Positions 54,175 through 62,877 of a stretch of 64,000 nucleotides of DNA are shown here, one piece after another; positions within the stretch are counted from its first letter, which is position 1; each line of letters begins with the position of its first letter. The translations under genes and the position numbers were made by a program. This DNA is from Gracilaria domingensis (Eukaryota; Rhodophyta; Florideophyceae; Gracilariales; Gracilariaceae). The stretch covers positions 1-64,000 of the forward strand of contig VCMS01000300.1 of the NCBI GenBank assembly GCA_022539475.1. Reading direction: 5' to 3'. Under the pieces are notes generated by a model. It saw only the letters and a program-made list of their open reading frames with translations. It ran no database searches and was not told the origin of the DNA.

Positions 54175-56535
54175 TCAGTTCTCTAACTCCTCTAATTCAA
54201 TCTCTTCGGTGCCTGTGTCTGCCTGAGCACATGAGATACGCTCATCATCTAAAAACATTGAATACATCTCCCCATGGGTAATTCCATCAGAAACATCAGT
54301 GTTCATCACTTCGTTGACCGCGCCATAACGTAACGCTACATACTCATTCTTTGATAGTTTTTGGACTGTCTTTGATCTCGTTTCAAGCAGCGAATCATTG
54401 AATGCACAAAACACCATCTTAGACACCTTGGTTTGTTGTAAGCGGTTTCTAGACGAGGTTCGTACCCTGCTTCAGAAATTAAAACTTCGTTCAACTGTTA
54501 ATGATGACGAACTAGAGCATAAAACGCGGAGCGCAAACTCTCCAAGGAGAGAGGATTTTGGATATTAAATCCAATAGTAAACTGGAGTTTCGCTTTACAT
54601 CATCAATAAACGCTTTCCGATGGGATCCTGCGACTGTGACCGCCACGACATACGAACGGACACAATTTCTCGACAGATTCGATCTACTGCCCCGTCTTCA
54701 CCTCTGTTACTTCGGAGCTTCTCAATCTCGGAAAAACATTGCGAGCGTACGAATGATAACACTTGTTGTACTAAATGAGGACGAAATAGTCCTAAGTTCT
54801 CAGCGAGGCTTCGAATATCCGATATGTATGCCATATGCCACATGATGCAATGGCGTCACTAGTGCAACCTTACGTCCTTCGCCCTTCATCCTGTCTTTGA
54901 AAACTTTCAAGATTTCTTCTCTACTGTGTGCGGTGTAAAATGGGGTGGTTGGGAGCTGTTTTATCTTTTCGAGAAGCTGCACCGAAGCAGGGTACACCTC
55001 TGAAAGCAGCGAAGACTCGTCGTCGAATATCCGTAAGTACTGACGGACAAGGCCAAATATATGATAAATGTCCAGAAGTTTATCATAAAGAGTGTCATTG
55101 CGTATCGTTTCCTTGAACGATTCTATCTTATTTCGGTTCCGGCCACTGTGTAAAGAAGAATGAAAGTCTGCACACTCGATTAATTCTCGAAAGACCTGCT
55201 TGCAGCGCAAAAAGGAAGCAATCATTGACTCTGAGGACGCAAATCTGGTTTGAGCCATCTTGCAAGGTAAGATTGCCGTTCGAGGAAGCTTGACACGCCC
55301 TAACTGGTCCAGCTCCACTGAACCTTGACTTCGAGGAGTCCGCAAATTAAACCTTGCTTTCATTTCTTTGAAGCGATGGTAGAGCTTAGGGTGATTTTTG
55401 AGGTCCCCAATGACGGCCGTGGCAAGCATCAAAACTTCGTTAATCCATTCTAACTTTCCCATGTCCTGCATCAGTAAATTTGCCAAGTGAGTTTGATCCT
55501 GGCAGGCAATCATATGCGTATGCTTCTCCAGAAGGATTTCCTTCGCTTTGACACACGAGCTCGTGTTGTTGCTTACAAGGGCACATAATCTCTGCTTATC
55601 TCCAAACTCTAACATTGAGTCTTCCACAATTCTGGCATAGAACGACGCGTCAAAGTTTGTAGAGCCAGTAAAAATAGACTTCAAGAAAAAGGTCTTTCTA
55701 ACTTTTTCCATACCAGTCAGGGAAAGCAGTACATTGACAACACCATCATTGTTAACATCAGTCCACCCGTCAAATACCAACGTTCCGTAACACTCTCTAA
55801 GCGAAGCTCGAATGGTTTGCGTAACACGAGCGTGCATTGACTCGTAGTAAACATCAATGTTCTTCGTGCTCATACGGTGAGGGTCCCGCAGCTGCTTGCT
55901 AAGTTGATAGTTTGCAAGTCGAATGATCTGGTAGAGATCATAACGTCCTTCTTCACGGCTTAAAAGTGAAAAAGGAAGCATGTTTTTGACAAAGAACCTC
56001 GTGACCAAGTCATTAAGTTTTGATCTTCGTTCATAGGACGTAATGCTTTCAGAGCTTCCAGATTGCTCTGGTTTCGCTTCAGAACATGTGCAAGGCTCTT
56101 TTTTGGTATCTATGGAAGCTCGAAGATTTGACTTAGGCTGACGAGACGACGCACTGTGCTTCCTTCTCTTTGACACAATCGGGGTTATAGGCCTTCCAAA
56201 CAATTCTCATCCACCACTGCTATAGTTTTCCTTGTAAACCGTAGCGAGACGCGAATCTCTCAAGAGCCGATTACGGATTTGCGAAGAAATTTTCTTACAC
56301 TTTACCGCGTGTTCTCCAAGCTTTGACACATTGGGTGTTATAGCCTTTGATTGAAAGCCACACGCAATGCAAGTAGGATATGTTGCGGTTTCTTCATTAC
56401 TATCACTATTACCTTGATCAGGGTGAAGCTGAAAAGGTCCTCCATCCACCACTTTTGCTTCTTTACATGGTGAGAAACTGAAGCACTGTCGGTTGTTTCG
56501 GTACGTGTGTGTGGGGCAGAGATTTGTTCCGACAT
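54175..56535 (-). pseudogene. hAT-family transposase with BED zinc finger
   Basis: Read on minus, the likely ATG is 56535-56533 (MSEQISAP). After a frameshift at about 56455 a BED-type finger follows (CIACG ... KLGEHAVKC, 56280-56380). TGA at 56207-56209 interrupts in phase. Then 54800-56203 carries the DUF659/hAT catalytic region: LVFDGWTDVNNDGVVN, LKSIFTGSTNFDASFY, VSNNTSSCVKA and ACQDQTHLANLLMQD. The expected VxDNAxNxxxA reads VSNNTSSCVKA, so the second acidic residue is Asn. A 7-bp tandem duplication (TATGCCA twice, 54827-54840) shifts the frame; the C-terminus continues in 54595-54843 and 54175-54426 (RSKTVQKLSKNEYVALRYGA, hAT dimerisation-like). Terminal inverted repeats were not found. 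It cuts and pastes DNA in active relatives; this copy is dead. Confidence 0.8.
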
Positions 56536-56538
56536 TGC

Positions 56539-57311
56539 TGTAGTGCAACCCGTGAGCGGGAAAAGACAACACGAAGACGTTCGGGATCTTCCTCTACGGA
56601 GGGTAGCGAAGCGAACAGAGCCTCTCTGGAATGGCACAACGAGCCGGGTGTAAGACCGGGGCCAAACCGTCACGAGGGGGCGATGAGAGTTGAAATAGAA
56701 AGGTGGAGCGGAGAAGGGAGTACCACGACACGTGGGTGTGCAATACCTCGGAAGAGGGTTGGAGGAAAGAAATGGAAAAGGAAAAGGAGAGCGAGAGCAC
56801 CACGAGGTGGGGCCTCGCGACAAGGTGACGAAGGATAACGGCGTACTGCCGGGGCTTTTCCTATACAGGGGCGAACGCGACAAACAGCGGTAAAACACTC
56901 CGACAGTTGGGTTCCTTTAGAGGACGCAGGGTGGATAAACGAACCGTGTCAACAGGGAGTCTCTCCGATTAGGAGTCGAGCACCGCCGAAGGCGTGAACG
57001 ATTAGAGACAAGACCCGTCAGTAGGGTCACCCTGGTTGGGGAACTTTACTGGGCGCGACAGCGGCGACGCCGGCAGGCTAAGTACTGTTCGCGCTAAAAT
57101 TAATGAACAATATTAACTAAACATTCCACAAATTGTGGCAATTCTCCACGTGTAGTGGCCAACCTCCCATGACTCACACACCGTGTCCCACGTGTCCTAC
57201 TCCCATCTCAGTGATGGCTACAGTCATATATTCCCCGACCCACACTCACCGCGTAGCGGGAAATTATGAATAGTCTCAAGTAAATACCTCAATCGAGGGC
57301 GTTGCACTACA
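56539..57311 (-). repeat. Element 3 3' LTR with 11-bp inverted ends
   Basis: Read on minus it starts TGTAGTGCAAC (from 57311) right after the polypurine tract and ends GTTGCACTACA (to 56539): a perfect 11-bp inverted repeat, 773 bp in all. AGTAAA (minus) is at 57045-57050, after a GC-rich imperfect fold (57051-57071). The pyrimidine-rich U5 resembles that of element 1. The flank next to it reads GCAAT (56538-56534), a candidate target duplication that cannot be checked inside the window. Confidence 0.9.
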
Positions 57312-57324
57312 TCTCCCCCTCCTG
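57312..57324 (-). promoter_or_regulatory. Polypurine tract of element 3
   Basis: AGGAGGGGGAGA (minus) directly precedes the LTR start TGTAGTG. Same position as GAGAAGGGGGA in element 2. Confidence 0.85.
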
Positions 57325-57372
57325 AGGCGGCAAGACGTCCTCGGAACGAGGTTGGCGAGGCCAGCGATGGCG

Positions 57373-57380
57373 CATAAAAG
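57373..57380 (+). promoter_or_regulatory. TATA-like box of the element 3 antisense gene
   Basis: CATAAAAG on the plus strand, about 62 bp inside the LTR edge and about 155 bp upstream of the first in-frame ATG (57535). A C/A-rich leader follows. Element 2 has TATAAATA at almost the same place. Confidence 0.5.
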
Positions 57381-57534
57381 CACGCCCTCTTCCGGCTCGC
57401 CGGTGCAATAAACTTCTCCCTCACACACTCACACACCCACACCTGCCGTAGCAGTGAACGAACCTCCTTCGAGTGAACCCAACGCTACAGCGCTCCAAAC
57501 CAACCCTCCGACAACGCCGGTGATCGACCTCACG

Positions 57535-59287
57535 ATGAGTGGACTGCCGCCAAACCAACCTCCGAACCAACCTCCGTTCCCCTCCGGGGGCTTCACCGGG
57601 TTCCGATCCGTACCGCTCCCGCAAGGCGGGCAACTGACCAACCGAACTCCCAGCACCGCCGCTGGTTCTGCCGGCCATCACGGTTCTGGTTCCTCCGCGC
57701 AACAGGCCCCTAACGCGGGTCCCTTCGGAGGGTTTCCAGCTGGCGTGCTCTGGCCGCCGTACAACTCCCTTGTGGGGCTCAATCCGGCGAACCGGGGTCA
57801 AGCTAGACGCCTCCGGCTCGCGCCGTGGTTTCACCCGACAGCGGTGTTCAACGAGAACCTCATCGCTGAGTACGCCGATGGGCGAGACACCCTTCCGGGG
57901 GACCTGCGTGCCATCGTGACCACTTCGTGGGATTGGCGCAGTCGCGTGGCCATCCCCTTGCACCATGTGCTGCGGGATAACCGGGAGTCCCGGGCTGAAG
58001 CTCATGCTGCGTTCGTGCAGGTGGCTTACAAACGGCAAAGCCTGGCTCCATTCGAGTTTCCGATTCCTCCGGGTCTCAACTTCGACGTTGAGCTATACCG
58101 CACTTGCGGGGAGATCAGCTACTGCGACCGCCTCGCGGCGTTGGAGACCTTCGCGTGGCGCGGGATGCCCGTAGCGCGGCAAGAAGCCATCTGTTGGCAG
58201 CGACCGATTATTCGGGCAGAATTTCGATACCTCTCCCGCCGTTCGCGGTCGAACTTCCTTCAGAACTTCATCCGTTTTGAACGGCGCGCTCGGTCCCAAC
58301 ATGGGTATTTTGTCCCGTACCAGAACGTGGAAATCCAGCGCATCGCTCCGGCGCACCGACAAGGTCGGTATGTAGCCCTCCCAGAGTGATGGAATTACCT
58401 GGAGGCGTGCCGGGGGTGCTATGTTGAGTTGCCCCTTGTGTTCACCTACTTAGGGTCCTATCTGCTGACAGATCCCCGTACCGGGTTGTGGTCGGTCGTC
58501 GTCACCGAATGGGCAGTCCGCACCGCGGCTTATATCCTCGCTGAGGCGTACGACCAGTACAGACTGTGGTTCATTCAACCTCGCGTGCGAGCCGCCATCC
58601 GAGGATTGGATCTTGCAGTCCCCCTCGGACCCCCTCGGGGGTCGTGCCAACAACGAGGAAGTCCTCGGTTTGCTGGACTATATCGACGGCGTCGACTGGA
58701 GTGAAGTCTCTCTCGCACAGAGCGGACGAGCGGACTCCCCCAACACGGGTGGCTTCGGCCCAGGTATGGGAAGAAATACCGCCTTGGCGGGCGACTATGT
58801 CTTCTTCGACCCGTGGGAGTACCGGGAGATCTTCGCTGAGGAAGCGGCTGAGCTCCGTTTCGCTCCCCGGCCCGTGCCGGCCGATCACCTCACTGGGTTC
58901 GTTGACTCCGACGAGTACTACCGAGATTACCTCGAGGTTGCCCCAATGATGGATAACGATCCCGATGATACGGGTGGTGACGATGGGGGAGTGATGGACG
59001 AGAGGCCTGAACCTCCGGCGGAGGGAGCGAGCGGCATTGCGCCGAGCACGGTCCCCGTCGCGACGGAGTCAGCTGCAGACCCTGCTCCGGTCCCTCCGGT
59101 TGCGGCCTCCGAGGCGAATCCCCCGCCTGTGGGTATGGACGAAGGAGCTATCATTGCTCGTTTCCTCCGCGGCGCGGGTCTGGGCGCGAATCTGGCCTCC
59201 AGCGATGTCGCCGCAATGACCGAGTCCTTGGCTCAACGCCTTGGCGGTGTACAACCTCCCGAGGAGGGCGGTGCTACCGGCCAGTAG
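57535..59287 (+). CDS. Antisense accessory gene of element 3, interrupted
   Basis: The gene lies opposite to gag-pol. The first in-frame ATG is 57535; the frame is already open from 57454. Part one (to TGA 58387-58389) has a Pro/Gly/Ser-rich start (about 60 residues), then a more folded region with VLWPPYNSLVG, WDWRSRVAIPLHHVL, LAALETFAWRG, ICWQRPIIRAEFRYLSRR and NFIRFERRARSQHG. The same phase continues past the TGA (WNYLEACRGCYVELPLVFTYLGS) into the block shared with element 2 (VTEWAVRTAAYIL, EAYDQYRLW, LDLAVPLG). A 10-bp tandem duplication (58621-58640) then shifts the frame, and the end (ANNEEVLGLLDYIDGVDW, AGDYVFFDPWEY, acidic stretch) runs to 59285. Its original size would be about 600 residues. 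No known domain; not gag-like or env-like as far as I can see. Confidence 0.75.
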
Positions 59288-59675
59288 CCGTCGTCTCTTC
59301 CGTCCCCATAGCTTGGGTGTATACCTGAATACAGTAGTGTAGCTTGAGATAAAGAGTATCCTTTCTTCTTACCCGTCTCGGACGGTGTCCTTTTGTTCCT
59401 CCCGGCATAGCCGGTTTTGCTTTGCCGTACGCCTGAAAACGCGCACCCTTCCGAGGGAAAAAACCATACCCACTGCGTTGCGTGGGTGCCACTACCAGCG
59501 AGCTGGATGAAAAACCCTCAGGAATGAGTCTTCTTTCCGAATATCGGTGTTCGAGCGGCGCGAGCCGGTCAAACCGTCCATACGGCGAGCATTCCCACCA
59601 AGGTGGTATGGACTCAATCCCGTTGCATGACGTGTGTGTGCCAACGATCTGACTTCCTCCGTTTCCACGGCAACC
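59288..59675. other. Spacer between antisense gene and chromodomain of element 3
   Basis: The antisense gene and pol converge here. Short frames only. A bidirectional transcript terminator is plausible, but no motif is clear. Confidence 0.4.
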
Positions 59676-61703
59676 TTATCCCACTTGGGCTTGATCCAGC
59701 GTCGCTGGCGGTGCAGTACCCGTTTTACGGTGATAACTAATGACCTTCGAGCGAGACAGGTGCTCGATTGGCTCAAGAGTATCCCAAGTTGGGTCGTAAC
59801 CGTACCAACGGACGCGGTATAACAAGATGCCCTCCTGGTCCCAGGTATGCCCGACAATGTCGGCGACAACGTACTCCTGAACGTACACTTGCCGGCCTTG
59901 CCGTGTTGTAGTCACATCTCCTTGCGACAACCCTTGTGGGGGTGCGATATCCACGAGTGGAACTTCGGCGCGGCTTGCCGTAATTCGTGCGATTGCTTCA
60001 CCTCTTAGGGGGCGCTCAATACCCGAATCACGGTGGTCGCCTCGCCTTCTCATGGCGCGCATTTCTGCCTGCGCAGTATCCCGCTCGGCGGTGGCAATTC
60101 CCTTTTGAGGGGTGGTGACGCTAGATGAGCTGGGGACGCCTTGCCGTCGTACCGCAAGTTTGCGTGGATCCTTCCGTCGTGACGGTTCAGTCGGTGCCGC
60201 AGCGGCTTGCTGATTGCCGTTTCCGCTTGACGCGGGAGATGCCTCCTCACGGGGCTCGACCACCGTGCGTGCACGTGACTGCTCCAACGGTTGATTTCCA
60301 AGCTCCCTTGGGAGAACCGCCTCCCTGTTACAGGTGTCGCCCAACGGCTGCGGCGTTGAATTTCCAATTTTTCCAACTTTTTGATTCCCGTTCTGAACGG
60401 CTACGTCCGGGTTATCCGGGCTTTTGACACCGCCGGCGGCGTTCGATCTCGCGATCTCGGAACGCGGCTGCGCTTGCGCCGATATTTTATACCCAGTACT
60501 TGGTGATTTCGTACCGTCCTTGACGTGAACTCTCCCCGGAGCGTCCGGCATTCCACCAACGGTGGTGTCAGTGTATACGGAGGCACTTGGGGTCCCTTTT
60601 TCTCCTGCTCGAGGCTGCTCCGCAGTATTTCCCAGGGTTCCTGGTCCTTCTGCATCGCGTTGCGCGGTGCGTTTCGGTGTCGCTGCGCTTTCCCCAGTGG
60701 GGCTTCGTTCCGACGATGTCGGCTTTATGTCGGCGACATCATTCGACTCCGTTTGACCCAGCGCGGCTGGTAAACCACGAGTTTCTTGTGACTTCAACGA
60801 TTCCGCTTCTGCGTGAGTGCCCTCAACCGGCGACGGTGTAGACTTCCCGTGGACGGGTGTATGTTGCGATCGTTGCGAGCGCGTGGTCCCTTCACTGACC
60901 GGAACATCCGGAGATGTCGGACCAGTCCGTGCTGCACGGTTGTTCTCACGACGCGACGTCGGAATTGAATCCTCAGCAGAGCGGATATCCTCCTCCCCCT
61001 CCTTAGATGGAGCGGCGTGAGGAGTGGCAGAGCGTCCCGCATCGCGGGTTAGCGAACCCAACGATGGGGTCGAGACGGCGGTGCCAGTGTGGCTATTGTT
61101 TTCCGACGCAGTCGGGTGATCCGACTCCACCGGGAGGTCTGTAAGGCCTTTGTTGGGGTGGGGCAAGACTGAAGGTCTTGACACCACATTTGTTTCCGGT
61201 TGTACCGGTGTTGTTGAGTCCGTAGACACGGGTTCCGTACGAGACGGGGTAACCTCAGACGAGGGTGGGGGGGCCAGTACCACGCGGTCGCGGGAGATCC
61301 GCTCCTGCGCGTCAGCGACTTGTACCACCACAGTGTCCGGTGTAACCGAGATTACCTGGAAGGGTCCATCCGCCACAGGCGAGAGCTTATGACGTTTATC
61401 CCTTTCAGGGTTGTACTGTTCCTTCCGTACGAAGACACGGTGACCCACAGTAAGTGGTTCAGGGGTTCTTCCTCGCAAGCGAGCGTCAAAATCACGCTTG
61501 TAAGCGGCTTGGGCTTTTGCCATGGACTTCCGAGCAGCGGGGACTAACTTCGTTAGCGACGCCTTCCATTTTTGGCGGTAATCACCCACGGATGGGAAAT
61601 TGCCCAAGGTAGCTTTTGATTCTAACGCCACAGGCGGTCCTTGACAAGACCAGTTCGAATGGGGAAACACCAGTAGTCCTGTGCACCTGCGTGTTATACG
61701 CAA
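59676..61703 (-). CDS. Element 3 integrase C-terminus, long linker and chromodomain
   Basis: One open frame of 675 codons. It begins within the end of the integrase core (a frameshift at about 61625 joins it to the core), then the GPY/F domain (KRDFDARLRGRTPEP, FVRKEQYNPERDKRHKLSPVADGPFQVI), a disordered linker of more than 400 residues rich in Ser, Thr, Pro, Glu and Gly, and a chromodomain at the C-terminus (YVQEYVVADIVGHTWD, LLYRVRWYGYDPTWDTLEP, LSRSKVISYHRK, ending in QAQVG). The chromodomain has Y, W and W at the cage positions. The linker is very long for this family; it is shorter and broken in elements 1 and 2. Because it is open over 1.2 kb, selection has kept it until recently. Confidence 0.88.
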   Translation of the reverse strand: MRITRRCTGLLVFPHSNWSCQGPPVALESKATLGNFPSVGDYRQKWKASLTKLVPAARKSMAKAQAAYKRDFDARLRGRTPEPLTVGHRVFVRKEQYNPERDKRHKLSPVADGPFQVISVTPDTVVVQVADAQERISRDRVVLAPPPSSEVTPSRTEPVSTDSTTPVQPETNVVSRPSVLPHPNKGLTDLPVESDHPTASENNSHTGTAVSTPSLGSLTRDAGRSATPHAAPSKEGEEDIRSAEDSIPTSRRENNRAARTGPTSPDVPVSEGTTRSQRSQHTPVHGKSTPSPVEGTHAEAESLKSQETRGLPAALGQTESNDVADIKPTSSERSPTGESAATPKRTAQRDAEGPGTLGNTAEQPRAGEKGTPSASVYTDTTVGGMPDAPGRVHVKDGTKSPSTGYKISAQAQPRSEIARSNAAGGVKSPDNPDVAVQNGNQKVGKIGNSTPQPLGDTCNREAVLPRELGNQPLEQSRARTVVEPREEASPASSGNGNQQAAAAPTEPSRRKDPRKLAVRRQGVPSSSSVTTPQKGIATAERDTAQAEMRAMRRRGDHRDSGIERPLRGEAIARITASRAEVPLVDIAPPQGLSQGDVTTTRQGRQVYVQEYVVADIVGHTWDQEGILLYRVRWYGYDPTWDTLEPIEHLSRSKVISYHRKTGTAPPATLDQAQVG

Positions 61704-62238
61704 AGGTTAACGCGTCAGTGTATAAGTCCCATGTTTTTGGGTGGTCAGCAACGTAAGAACGGAGAGATGCCAGCATCGTACGGTTATACCGTTCAACCTG
61801 CCCATTACACTGGGGATGGTAAGTGGTTGTGAAAAGATTTTTCACGTCCATGATGCGGCAAACATCCAGGAAGAACCGGGATGCGAACTGCTTTCCGTTA
61901 TCGGATAATAACTCCACAGGAGGGCCGTACACAAAGATCCAGTGCGTGGCAAATGCCTTCGCGACTGTGAATGCGGTAATCCTCTTGAGAGGTACTGTCC
62001 GAACCAGTTTCGAGAACCCATCGGTGATAACGAGAAGAAATTTGTTACCTCTCCGAGTGGTAAGCAATGGTCCGAGGATATCGATTGCCACAAATTCAAG
62101 CGGCGCCCTGGCAGGGAATAGTTTCACTTTTTTCGAATTCCTTCGGAGTTTCACGCGATTCTTCGCGCACTCGGTGCAGAACCGCACCGTAGCGTAACAA
62201 TCCACTGCCATGGCGGGCCAGTAGAAGTCTTCCCTCAA
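61582..62238 (-). CDS. Element 3 integrase catalytic core
   Basis: CTEC of the zinc-binding domain, then FVAIDILGPL (first Asp, 62080-62082), LLSDNGKQFAS (second Asp) and TTYHPQCNGQVERYN (Glu). The spacing is 59 residues between the two Asp and 35 between Asp and Glu, the DD35E pattern. The zinc-binding region upstream meets TAG at 62284-62286, where element 1 has Tyr (SHYAK). Confidence 0.92.
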   Translation of the reverse strand: MREDFYWPAMAVDCYATVRFCTECAKNRVKLRRNSKKVKLFPARAPLEFVAIDILGPLLTTRRGNKFLLVITDGFSKLVRTVPLKRITAFTVAKAFATHWIFVYGPPVELLSDNGKQFASRFFLDVCRIMDVKNLFTTTYHPQCNGQVERYNRTMLASLRSYVADHPKTWDLYTDALTFAYNTQVHRTTGVSPFELVLSRTACGVRIKSYLGQFPIRG

Positions 62239-62283
62239 AGTGAGGTACAGTTTCCTTCCACCTGCGTGGCCGCCTAGCTTTGC

Positions 62284-62850
62284 CTAATGCGAAAGGTGTA
62301 GGATCCTCGTTTGCAGCGAGTGTGGTACCACAACTTGTGGGTGTGACTCGACTGTCCTCACGAGGTAGCCGATGTCGTTAACCTCGAATGGGAGGGTATC
62401 GCCACCGTTAAGTCGGGCACGGACCCTGATGCAAAACGGGTCTCCATGTTGCTCTCGGATCATCTCTTCCGGTGCTACCGGGACAAAATTCCCCGGTACG
62501 GGCTTTGCAGCCTCATTTTCGCCTGCAGCAAGCAGTTCGTCAATGTCAGCGTCCATATCGTCCCAATCTTCTGGCCAGTTGTCAAACTGCCATTCCGGGG
62601 GTTCCGGGTTAATATCGTCAACGACGAAGCAAGGTATTTCCTCGTCTTCGGCAACAACAGTCTCCCCATCAGTGGGTAAACGTGACAACGCGTCCGCCTG
62701 AGTGTTCAGGGTCCGCTTCTTGTATACCACCTCGAAGTCGAATTCCGCAAGGCGGAGTCTCCACCGCATGAGGCGGCCTGATGGATCGCAAATATTCATC
62801 AACCACCTCAACGAGGAATGATCCGTGTACACGGTAAAGTGCACACCCAA
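62284..62850 (-). CDS. Element 3 RNase H and connector
   Basis: VYTDHSSLRWLMNICDPSGRLMRWRLRLAEFDF and NTQADALSRLP belong to the Ty3/gypsy RNase H; the TDH Asp is intact. An acidic connector (EPEEWQFDN-like, DDMDADIDELLAAGENEA) follows and ends with the integrase N-terminal HSLQTRILHLSH. The upstream TGA at 62878-62880 replaces a Trp codon (element 2 has VVWELN). Confidence 0.88.
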   Translation of the reverse strand: MGVHFTVYTDHSSLRWLMNICDPSGRLMRWRLRLAEFDFEVVYKKRTLNTQADALSRLPTDGETVVAEDEEIPCFVVDDINPEPPEWQFDNWPEDWDDMDADIDELLAAGENEAAKPVPGNFVPVAPEEMIREQHGDPFCIRVRARLNGGDTLPFEVNDIGYLVRTVESHPQVVVPHSLQTRILHLSH

Positions 62851-62877
62851 GAGATAGGGGCGGAGAGTAGAAAGTGC

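Noticed and set aside
56338..56898. 186-codon minus frame across the LTR border
   Set aside because: Most of it is LTR U5; only the last part from 56535 belongs to the hAT gene.
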